From: Promicromonospora iranensis
GTDB lineage: Bacteria; Actinomycetota; Actinomycetes; Actinomycetales; Cellulomonadaceae
Direction of reading: 5' to 3'
Assembly (NCBI RefSeq): GCF_028994805.1
Contig: NZ_JAJQQP010000001.1
Coordinates: 186,001 to 250,000, forward strand
Length of the DNA: 64,000 nucleotides
Below the pieces are notes generated by a model. It was not told where the DNA came from and searched no databases. It saw only the letters and a program-made list of their open reading frames with translations. Every line of letters starts with the position of its first letter. Positions within the stretch are counted from its first letter, which is position 1. The position numbers and the translations under genes were made by a program. This document shows, piece by piece, positions 32,897-40,666 of the stretch.

Positions 32897-33085
32897 GTCC
32901 AGCGACTCCTTGTCGTCGGGGCAATGAATTCACCCAGTGCGGCACAGCGTAGGGTCGCTTCCAGGGAACTCCCAGATACCGATTTGGACATATCGGCGCA
33001 ATATGCGGGCATCCCGAGAGGCGGGTAGGGAATGCCCCTACCCGCCTCTCAGGCGATGACGTACTAGCTCGGAACGGTCACCTGG

Positions 33086-34207
33086 TCACCTGGTCACCAG
33101 CGACACACCGGCCGCGCGGAGGGCCTCGCCGACCGGCTGGAAGAACGTGGTGCCGCCGGAGGAGCAGTTGCCCGAACCGCCGGAGGTCATGCCCTGGGCC
33201 TGCGTGCCCGCGAGCAGCGAGCCGCCCGAGTCACCCGGCTCGGCGCACACGTTGGTCCGGATGAGACCGTAGACACTGCCCTGGGCGTAGTTCACCGTGG
33301 CGTTCAGTGCCTGGATGGTGCCGCAGTGCCAGCCGGTGGTGGAGCCCGAGCGGCAGACCGTGGAACCGACGGCGGCCGGGGACGAGCCCGTGACGTTGAC
33401 CGTGCCGCCGCGGTAGTTGTTGACCGCACCGATCAGCGTGTCGTCGGTGCCGGTGTTGACGTAGGCGTAGTCGTTGCCGGGGAACGAGGAGACCTGGAAG
33501 GTGCCGCTCGGCTGGCTGGTGGTGGCACCGCGCGAACCGCAGTGGCCGGCGGTGACGAAGCCGCCTGTGGCCGAGAACCCGACCGAGCAGCGCGAACCAC
33601 CGATGTAGTAGGCGTTGCCACCGACCACGTTGATCAGCGTCGTGGGCCGCTCGGCGGCCGTCGACAGCGACACCGCGTCGGCGGGCACGCCCGCCTCGAC
33701 GATCGCCGCCTCGACGTCCGCCTGGGCTCCGTCGACCACGTCGACGACGATCTCGTTGGTCTCCACGTCGACGTGGTACGAGGTCACGTCCGACTCGGAC
33801 AGCGCACCGTCCAGGTCCGCCGTCCAGGCGTCGAGGGCCGCGAGCGAGTTGTCCACGGCCACCGGGGTGGCTCCGGCCGCACGGACCGCTGCGGCGTCGG
33901 CGGTGTCGGTCACGGCGACGTGCAGCTCGTCCGCGCCCTCGACCCAGGCGCCGGCGTAGGTGGCACCCAGCGACTTCTCGAGGCTGCGCTGCGTTCCCGC
34001 CAGGGCCTCCTGTGCCTTGATCTGCGCCACGGCCTCGGTGGTGCTCAGACCGAGGTCGCGCTCCATGGCCGCGACCATGCCCGGCGCGTACTGGGAGGCG
34101 GCCGCCTCGGTGTCGGGCTGTGCGGCGGCGACGGCGTTGATGGTGCCGACGAAGAGGCCCACGGTGGCGGTTGCCACGGCGAGACCCCGGAGGGAAGTAC
34201 GACTCAT
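33086..34207 (-). CDS. secreted streptogrisin-type serine protease without C-terminal domain
   Basis: A 373-residue paralogue of the neighbouring protease. Signal peptide about 1-29, prodomain about 38-188, then the catalytic domain with His222, Asp246 and Ser327. It ends right after the protease fold (VSLVTR). The prodomain is clearly divergent from its neighbour, but residues 190-257 are identical to 191-258 of the other protein. This points to recent gene conversion or to strong purifying constraint on the core. Both genes have separate upstream gaps of 180-190 bp. Confidence 0.92.
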   Translation of the reverse strand: MSRTSLRGLAVATATVGLFVGTINAVAAAQPDTEAAASQYAPGMVAAMERDLGLSTTEAVAQIKAQEALAGTQRSLEKSLGATYAGAWVEGADELHVAVTDTADAAAVRAAGATPVAVDNSLAALDAWTADLDGALSESDVTSYHVDVETNEIVVDVVDGAQADVEAAIVEAGVPADAVSLSTAAERPTTLINVVGGNAYYIGGSRCSVGFSATGGFVTAGHCGSRGATTSQPSGTFQVSSFPGNDYAYVNTGTDDTLIGAVNNYRGGTVNVTGSSPAAVGSTVCRSGSTTGWHCGTIQALNATVNYAQGSVYGLIRTNVCAEPGDSGGSLLAGTQAQGMTSGGSGNCSSGGTTFFQPVGEALRAAGVSLVTR

Positions 34208-34389
34208 CTCAGCGACTCCTTGTGTCGGAGAGCAGGTGAAAGTGCCACCTACGGGCGACTATTCACCCGTGCGCTCAACCTAGGAGTAGTTGGACTTCAC
34301 GTACAGATCACACTCAGGTCATACAAATTTCCTATGGTGGGCAAAACGCGTACGAGGGAGCCCTGCCGTCAGCCCCGCAGCACGCGAGG

Positions 34390-35364
34390 TCAGCCGAGCA
34401 TCCCGTACATCGCGAGCCACTGTTCGTACTGCGGGCTGCGGCGCACGGCGTCACGGTGCGCGCGGTGAGCGGCGCCCTCGACGGCCTCCAGGTCCACGCG
34501 CAGGTCGGCGTCGTGCCGCCAGCCCAGGTAGTGGGTGCGCCGCAGGGGCGACCCCACGAGGGGGACCGTCACGACACCCGGCGGGTCCAGCTGCCCTGGC
34601 TCCACGAGCGCGACGGCACGTCCCGCCCGCACCTGGTCGACGGCGGTGGTCCACTCCGCCTCGCCCATGCCACGCGGGGTGAACCCCGCCCGCACGCACG
34701 CCGACACGAAGCACTCCTCGAGGCAGCCGCGCGACGACACGCAGAGCCACTGCTCCTCGGACAGCTCGGCGAGCGCGATCTCCGGCTTGCCCGCATACGG
34801 ATGGTGCTCGTCGATGAGGACGAACATCGGGTCGGTGCAGACCCGGGTCCACGCGACCTCCCCGGCGGCCGGAGGGGAGACGTCGGAACACATGCCGACC
34901 AGCCCGACGTCGATGGTGCCTCTCGCGAGCCGGGACGCCACGTCGTCCGCGAGGTGGGGCATGGCGGTGGTGACCTGTGTGCCCGGTATCGCGATGTGCA
35001 GCTGGTTGATGAACAGACCGCCCAGCGCGGTGCCCGTGATGCCCACCCGCACCGTCTCGCCCTTGGCCACGTCCCCGTTGACCAGACGCTCGGCGTCGTC
35101 GGCCAGGGCCGCCATGGCCGGCAGCAGCACACGGGCGTGCCGCAGGATCAGCTCACCGAGCTCCGTGGGCCGCGCGCCGAAGCGGTCACGGACGAACACG
35201 TTCCCACCCAGCGAGCGATCGATCCGGTTGAGCTGCGCAGTCAACGCCGGCTGCGCGATGCCGAGAGCAGCGGCCGCCTTCGTGACGCTGCCCGACTCGG
35301 CAACAGCGACAACCATCCTCAAGTGCCGCATGTCGAGTTCCACACGGTGGAAAATATCTGTCAT
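34390..35364 (-). CDS. LysR-family transcriptional regulator
   Basis: A 324-residue LysR regulator: winged helix at about 10-70 (MRHLRMVVAVAESGSVTKAAAALGIAQPALTAQLNRIDRSLG) and a substrate-binding domain after residue 90. The ATG at 35364 is preferred, with the usual start a few residues before the helix-turn-helix; another ATG lies nine codons upstream and one at MRHLRM. No divergent partner gene is present; the upstream gene is a same-strand methyltransferase. Target and effector are unknown. Confidence 0.9.
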   Translation of the reverse strand: MTDIFHRVELDMRHLRMVVAVAESGSVTKAAAALGIAQPALTAQLNRIDRSLGGNVFVRDRFGARPTELGELILRHARVLLPAMAALADDAERLVNGDVAKGETVRVGITGTALGGLFINQLHIAIPGTQVTTAMPHLADDVASRLARGTIDVGLVGMCSDVSPPAAGEVAWTRVCTDPMFVLIDEHHPYAGKPEIALAELSEEQWLCVSSRGCLEECFVSACVRAGFTPRGMGEAEWTTAVDQVRAGRAVALVEPGQLDPPGVVTVPLVGSPLRRTHYLGWRHDADLRVDLEAVEGAAHRAHRDAVRRSPQYEQWLAMYGMLG

Positions 35365-35445
35365 GGGCGCGTATGTCTCTGTTCTGAACAAGATTTATCG
35401 GTGCGCGCAACTGACCGTTACCTGCGCGAAACGGACAGCGCAGCG

Positions 35446-37029
35446 TCACTCCGCCAGGAAGCCGTCACGGACCAGACCGCGCACCGCCGGGAGCAGCTCC
35501 GCCGCGAGGTCGGCGGCGGAGACGTCGAACAGCGACGCGAGCGCGCCGACGATCTGCCCGACCGAGAGCTCGCCGTCGCAGGCTCCCACGAGAGCGGCGA
35601 GCGGGCTCGACGCCTGCACCCCGCGCCCCAGCCCGTCCCCCTGGCGCAGGATCACGATGTTCGGGTCGGCGGCGCCCGGCGTCAGATAACGCTCCTCCGT
35701 GACGTCCGCGGCCGTAACCAGGCGTGCCGCCGCGAGTGCCGCGTCGTCCCGGTCCGCGAGCCAGTCGTGGCCGGCGAGGCTGCGGGCGATGTGCGCCCCG
35801 AGTGGCTGCCGGACCGAGCCCGTGTGCTCCTCGAGGCGGCGCAGCGTGGCCGCCCCCGACACGGGCCGGCGCAGGGTCACCAGCCCGAAGCCGACCGCCT
35901 CGACGTCCCGGGACGCGAAGTCGTCGAGCCACGCGCCGTAGGCCGCGGCCCAGGCGTCCGGCTCACGGTCGGGAGTGGTGCCGCCGTCGCGGATCCACGT
36001 CTCGGCGTACTCGGCGGGGTCCAGGACCTCGCGCTGGATGATCCAGCCGTCCAGGCCCGCCGTGTCGAGCCAGGCGCCGACCCGCTCGGTCCACGGCTCG
36101 CCCCGGCGGTGCTCCCAGTTGCCGAGAAGCTGGGCGGTGCCGCCGGGCGCGAGGACGCCGCCCACCCCGAGGATCAGGTCCCGCACCAGGTCGTCGCCCG
36201 CGCGGCCGCCGTCGCGGTACTCGTAGTCGCCGAGCGCGTCGGCGACCGCGCGCCCCGCAGCCCCGGCGTGGGGGGTGATCACGAACGGCGGGTTGGAGAC
36301 GACGAGATCGAACCGCTCCCCCGCGACCGGCTCCAGCATGGACCCGTGCCGCAGGTCCAGCTCCGCACCGGCCGGGGTGTTCAGCGCAGCGTTGAACGCC
36401 GCGAAGGCCAGGGCCCGGCGCGAGATGTCCGTCGCCACCACGTGCTGCGCGTGCCGCGCGGCGTGCAGGGCCTGGATCCCGCAGCCGGTGCCGAGGTCGA
36501 GCACCCGGCCGGTCGGGTTGCGCACCGTGACCTGTGCCAGCGTGAGGGAGGCACCGCCCGCACCCAGCACGTGGTCGGTGGCCAGGCGACCACCGGTGGC
36601 CAGCTCACCCAGGTCGGAGGCCAGCCACCAGCTCGCGTCACCCACCGCGTCGACCGAGGAGTAGGGGCGCAGGTCCACGACGGCACGCACCTCGTCGTCG
36701 GCCCCCGCGCCCTGGGCGGCGACCAGGCCGAGCCGCTCCGCACCCGCCGTCCCCGTCCCGGGCAGGGCCCGGTCCAGTGCGGCGCGCGGCACCGCCGCGC
36801 CCAGGAGGAACAGGCCCACGAGGGTCGCCACCGGAGCGCGGTCCGCCGGCGGCCTGCCACCCTCCGCAGCGGCCACCGCCCGGCGCGCCGGCAGCGACTG
36901 CTCGCGGTGCAGCGCGGCGGCGGCAAGCGGTCCGAGGAAGCGCTCGACGCCGTCGACGTCGTAGTCGGAGGCGACGAGGTCGTCACGGAGGGCGCCGACG
37001 AGGGCAGGGTCGGTCACGGGAGGGTGCAC
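35446..37029 (-). CDS. class I SAM-dependent methyltransferase (HemK/RsmC-like, NPPF motif)
   Basis: A 527-residue protein. The central methyltransferase domain has motif I VLDLGTGCGIQALHAA and the catalytic NPPF (VSNPPFVITPH), typical of enzymes that methylate amino groups of nucleic acids or glutamine. It is flanked by an N-terminal domain of about 170 residues and a C-terminal domain of about 200, as in an uncharacterised actinobacterial family. The start is taken as GTG at 37029; GTG at 37017 is possible. The target is unknown. Confidence 0.85.
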   Translation of the reverse strand: MHPPVTDPALVGALRDDLVASDYDVDGVERFLGPLAAAALHREQSLPARRAVAAAEGGRPPADRAPVATLVGLFLLGAAVPRAALDRALPGTGTAGAERLGLVAAQGAGADDEVRAVVDLRPYSSVDAVGDASWWLASDLGELATGGRLATDHVLGAGGASLTLAQVTVRNPTGRVLDLGTGCGIQALHAARHAQHVVATDISRRALAFAAFNAALNTPAGAELDLRHGSMLEPVAGERFDLVVSNPPFVITPHAGAAGRAVADALGDYEYRDGGRAGDDLVRDLILGVGGVLAPGGTAQLLGNWEHRRGEPWTERVGAWLDTAGLDGWIIQREVLDPAEYAETWIRDGGTTPDREPDAWAAAYGAWLDDFASRDVEAVGFGLVTLRRPVSGAATLRRLEEHTGSVRQPLGAHIARSLAGHDWLADRDDAALAAARLVTAADVTEERYLTPGAADPNIVILRQGDGLGRGVQASSPLAALVGACDGELSVGQIVGALASLFDVSAADLAAELLPAVRGLVRDGFLAE

Positions 37030-37082
37030 GGGCCTATCCTGCCCGCAGATCCCGCACCCCCACCACGCGGGCAGTTGTCCGG

Positions 37083-38276
37083 CTAGCCGCGGCAGTTCGA
37101 GGCCACGAACTCCTGCACGCGCTGGGACGCCTCGACCATCGCGTCGGTGTCGAGCTCGCGCTGCGCACCACCCACGGCGTCGCTCACCGCCGGGCCGTCG
37201 TTCGGCTTCACCTTCTCGATGTTGTTCGCGACCGTCGAGTAGTAGGTGAAGGCGATCGCCCAGTCCTCCGCGATGGCCTCGGGCGGCGTCACGCCCTCCA
37301 GCGCGTTGCGCGCGTTGATGAACCCCTTGCGCAGGGTCTCCGGCTGGTCCTCGACCATCGCCGACTGCGCGTTGGCGGCCTGCGTCCACGCCATCTGCGT
37401 CTGCGCGCACGATGCGGCGTCCGCGCTCGACAGGACCTCGTCGTCCTGGAGAAGGGTCATCCCCCAACCGGTGCCGAGGCCCAGCACCGCGGCGATGACA
37501 CCGGCGAGCACCAGGACCACCGGCTTGTCCAGGAGCCTGGGCAGCCCGCGGCGCAGCGTCCGCTTGATCCGCTTCTGCTGCGCCGTGCTGGGGCCCGCGA
37601 TGCGGCGCCTGGGACCCTTGGAGCTCTGCTTGCCCGACTTCCTGGACCCCGGCTTGGCCGGGCGGGCGGGCGGGGCCTCGTCAGGGAGCGGGGCGGACGC
37701 GGCCTCGTCCGGCAGGGGGTCGGCAGCGAGGTCGTCCTCGACCGCCGGGCCGGAGCTCAGCGGCTCGGCCACGGGGCCCACGTTCAGCGGGAAGCCACCT
37801 GCCGGGGTGGGCGCGGGCTCGCTCTTCGGCGCGCCCTTCGTGCCGGGCTTGGCGGCCTTGCCCTTCGACCGGGACCTGCCGGCCTTGCCGGCCCTGCCGC
37901 TCTTGCCGCCGGCGTTCTTGCCGCGGCCGCGGGTCACCGGCGGCTCGGCCGCCGCCACGGCGCCCCACGGGTTGGCGTCGCCGTCGCTCTCGCCGTCCGC
38001 CACGGCGGGTGTCGGCACGGGACCCCAGGGAGAGCCTGTCGTCTCGTCGGCCGGGGACGGCTCCGCGGGGGCGTCGACCGCCGCTCCGCTGCCCCAGGGA
38101 CTCGGTGCGGGCTCGTCCTCCTTGAGGCTCTCGGCCCATTCGAGGGCGCTGGCGCTGGGCGCGGCCTCTCCGGCCGCGAGGCTCTCCGCCCACGTGAGCG
38201 CATTCGATGCGGGGGGACCACCAGCGCGAGACGCAGCACGACCACCCCGCGAACCCTTGCGTCGTGTCGCACTCAT
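37083..38276 (-). CDS. single-pass membrane protein with long basic/acidic cytosolic region
   Basis: A 397-residue protein of unknown function. The first half is low complexity, with three SPWG/NPWG-type repeats and two ALxWAESL repeats. A Lys/Arg/Gly-rich basic block (RGRGKNAGGKSGRAGKAGRSRSKGK) follows. One transmembrane helix lies near residues 263-285 (KPVVLVLAGVIAAVLGLGTGW), then an extracytoplasmic domain with two cysteines (AASCAQT and the terminal SNCRG). The ATG at 38276 is the first sensible start; seven further codons are open upstream. Confidence 0.7.
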   Translation of the reverse strand: MSATRRKGSRGGRAASRAGGPPASNALTWAESLAAGEAAPSASALEWAESLKEDEPAPSPWGSGAAVDAPAEPSPADETTGSPWGPVPTPAVADGESDGDANPWGAVAAAEPPVTRGRGKNAGGKSGRAGKAGRSRSKGKAAKPGTKGAPKSEPAPTPAGGFPLNVGPVAEPLSSGPAVEDDLAADPLPDEAASAPLPDEAPPARPAKPGSRKSGKQSSKGPRRRIAGPSTAQQKRIKRTLRRGLPRLLDKPVVLVLAGVIAAVLGLGTGWGMTLLQDDEVLSSADAASCAQTQMAWTQAANAQSAMVEDQPETLRKGFINARNALEGVTPPEAIAEDWAIAFTYYSTVANNIEKVKPNDGPAVSDAVGGAQRELDTDAMVEASQRVQEFVASNCRG

Positions 38277-38354
38277 AGCCGCGAACTTTACCCGCAAGTC
38301 CCACCAGGGCAGGAGGGGCAGTCGTGTGAACGTCGCGAACCGCGGGTGAAGTTG

Positions 38355-38687
38355 CTACCCGTTCAGGTAGTTGATGCTCGACCAGAAGACGACGAACACC
38401 ACCATGACGATTCCGATCGCGAGCGACAGGAGTCCCCAGTTGCGCGCTCGGCGCGACGCTTTCCTGGACTTGTCGTGCTCCTGGGCCTTCCAGAGGGAAT
38501 GGACGCGCAGCGCGTTCACGAGCGCGACCAGGCCGGTGGGCGGAAAGCAGAAGATGGTCACCAGCACGGAGAACACGAGATACGTCCGCGGCGGATACTG
38601 CAGCTGCGCCGGGTAGGTGTGGACGTTGACGCGCACGGGCGAGCGCGATCCGCCCGGGACGGCGGGCGGTACGGCGGAGCTGCTCAT
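38355..38687 (-). CDS. CD225/dispanin-family membrane protein
   Basis: A 110-residue small membrane protein. The sequence from PPRTYLVFSVLVTIFCFPPTGLVALVNAL onward, with the basic loop HDKSRKASRRARNW and a second helix, matches the CD225/dispanin (IFITM-like) two-helix pattern found in many actinobacteria. The bacterial function is unknown; the family can insert into and bend membranes. The ATG at 38687 has GAGGGAG 8 nt upstream. Confidence 0.82.
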   Translation of the reverse strand: MSSSAVPPAVPGGSRSPVRVNVHTYPAQLQYPPRTYLVFSVLVTIFCFPPTGLVALVNALRVHSLWKAQEHDKSRKASRRARNWGLLSLAIGIVMVVFVVFWSSINYLNG

Positions 38688-38754
38688 GGACGTCTCCCTC
38701 ACCTACGTGAAGGGAGAACTTAGTCCAATTTCGGCGATTTGTTGAATGCGCAGG

Positions 38755-40479
38755 TCAGCCGGGTATCTTGCGCAGCACCTCACGGTAGAAATGCACGCCA
38801 CGGCCCAGGGAATCGACGCTCAGGTGCTCTCCGACGCCATGAATCGACTGCCGCTGCGCACGCGACAGAGCGAAAGGGCTGAACCGGTAGACGTGGTCGC
38901 TGATGGGGGTGAAGGTACGCGCGCCGGTGGCCGTGAGCGACACGTACGGGACCACCACCGCGTCGGGGTACGACGCGCCGATCGCCTCGCTGAGCAGCGC
39001 GAACTGCTGGCTGTCCGTGGGCGAGACCTCGCTGGGCTCGCTGCTCTCGACCACCTCGAGCACCACCCTCTTGTCCCGGATGACGCGGCGCAGCCGCGCC
39101 ACCGTGCGGTCCACCGTCTCGCCGAGCGCCACCCGTACGTCCAGGCGCGCGCGGGCCGACGACGCCGCGGCGTTCGCCGCCGCGCTGCCCTCGAGCTCGG
39201 TGACGGCGACAGTGGTGCGGACCAGCGCCGAGGCCTCCGGACCGCCTCCGGCGAGCAGCCAGGCCGCCACCTTGCGCAGCGGCCCGGAGGCCATCCTGGT
39301 CGCCAGCTTGAGGCCCAGGCCCTTGGCACCGCTCACGTCCGGTGCGACGCGTCCCAGCATGGCGGCCGTCGGCGGGCTGACCCGCGCCGGGAACCGGTGT
39401 CGGCTGACCCGTGTCACCGCGCGGGCAAGACGCGCCGTGGCGGACTGCTTGCCGGGCGTGGCAGCGTGCCCGCCGACGTCGGAGGTGTACAGGTCGATCC
39501 CGACCAGGCCCTTCTCCGCGACGCCCACCATGGCCGTCTGGCGGTCCAGGCCCGGGAAGGCGTCGGACACGACGCCCCCGCCCTCGTCGATCACGAGCCA
39601 CGGGCGCACCCCGAGCTCGTACAGCCGCCGGACGGCGATCTGCGCCGACTCCCCCGCCGCCTCCTCGTCCGCTCCGAAGAACAGCCAGACGTCGCGCTCG
39701 GGCACGAAACCGTCGCCGAGCAGGGTCTCCACGGCGTCGAGCACCGCCACGAGCCCACCCTTGTCGTCGAGCGTGCCGCGGCCGTGCACCACCCCGTCCC
39801 GGATCTCGCCGGAGAACGGGTTGGCGGGCCAGTCCGCGACCTGGACGGGCACCACGTCCTGGTGCGCCATGAGGACCACGGGGAACGGGTGCAGCACGTC
39901 CTGCCGCCCACGGCCCGGCCACCGGTAGAGCAGCCCGTGATCGCCCGCCGGCTCGCTCTGCAGGGCGTGCACGCGGGGGTAGAACGCCGCGAGCGCCGCG
40001 CGGTGCCGGGCGAACGCGTCGTGGTCCACGTACTGCGGGTCCCACGACGAGACGGTGGGGATCTGCACGAGCGAGGACAGGTGGGCGGCCGCGATGTGCC
40101 CCGCGGACGCGTGCTGCTCGCCGTACGCCTCCGAGGGGGCGAAGGCGGGCGGGCCCGCCTGGTCGGCGAGCACCGCGTCCGGCGCCGCAGGCTGTTCCGA
40201 GATCTGCGGCGCGTCCTGCTGCGGTGCCACGGCCTCCACCTCGGCGGGCCTGCCGTGCTCGGACGTCCCGCTGCCGTCGGACGTTCCGCGGCCGTCGGGT
40301 GCGGGACGCGCGAGCGAGGTGTCCGGACGGGTCGCCGACAACGGGGCGGGGGGCTCCGCCCGGCGCGGCTCGGGTGCGGGTTCGGTGGACGGCGACGCAG
40401 CCGGTTGGACTGCCGCCTTGGCGATCATTTCGGCCGTGACCTGAGGGATGGCCTCGGTCGGGTCGATGTCGGCACTCAC
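38755..40479 (-). CDS. M20-family metallopeptidase / amidohydrolase
   Basis: A 574-residue enzyme. The first ~120 residues are a Pro/Ala-rich disordered extension. The M20 core then shows the zinc ligands in LMAHQDVVPV (His), GRGTLDDKGG (Asp) and GADEEAAGE (Glu pair), and the lid-domain GGHAATPG. It is closest in pattern to carboxypeptidase S/PM20D-like members that act on dipeptides or N-acyl amino acids. The start is GTG at 40479 with GAGAAGG upstream. Confidence 0.88.
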   Translation of the reverse strand: MSADIDPTEAIPQVTAEMIAKAAVQPAASPSTEPAPEPRRAEPPAPLSATRPDTSLARPAPDGRGTSDGSGTSEHGRPAEVEAVAPQQDAPQISEQPAAPDAVLADQAGPPAFAPSEAYGEQHASAGHIAAAHLSSLVQIPTVSSWDPQYVDHDAFARHRAALAAFYPRVHALQSEPAGDHGLLYRWPGRGRQDVLHPFPVVLMAHQDVVPVQVADWPANPFSGEIRDGVVHGRGTLDDKGGLVAVLDAVETLLGDGFVPERDVWLFFGADEEAAGESAQIAVRRLYELGVRPWLVIDEGGGVVSDAFPGLDRQTAMVGVAEKGLVGIDLYTSDVGGHAATPGKQSATARLARAVTRVSRHRFPARVSPPTAAMLGRVAPDVSGAKGLGLKLATRMASGPLRKVAAWLLAGGGPEASALVRTTVAVTELEGSAAANAAASSARARLDVRVALGETVDRTVARLRRVIRDKRVVLEVVESSEPSEVSPTDSQQFALLSEAIGASYPDAVVVPYVSLTATGARTFTPISDHVYRFSPFALSRAQRQSIHGVGEHLSVDSLGRGVHFYREVLRKIPG

Positions 40480-40666
40480 GGGACCTTCTCCTGCTCCGGG
40501 GTCTCCCACGAGGGGGGCTCCTGCGTCGGGGCTCTCGTCGGCACCCGCGGACCGCGGAGCGTTCGGGAGCACAACACCGCAGACGATAGCGGTAGCAACC
40601 GGTTTTCCCCATACCCCTGGTGATGCTGGACGGTGCAGCGTCACGACCTCGGAGAGGTCGCAGCCA

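Noticed and set aside
36261-36320. A restriction-modification DNA methylase
   Set aside because: The NPPF motif fits HemK/RsmC-like methyltransferases; no restriction gene or specificity subunit is near and the flanking domains match a stand-alone family.
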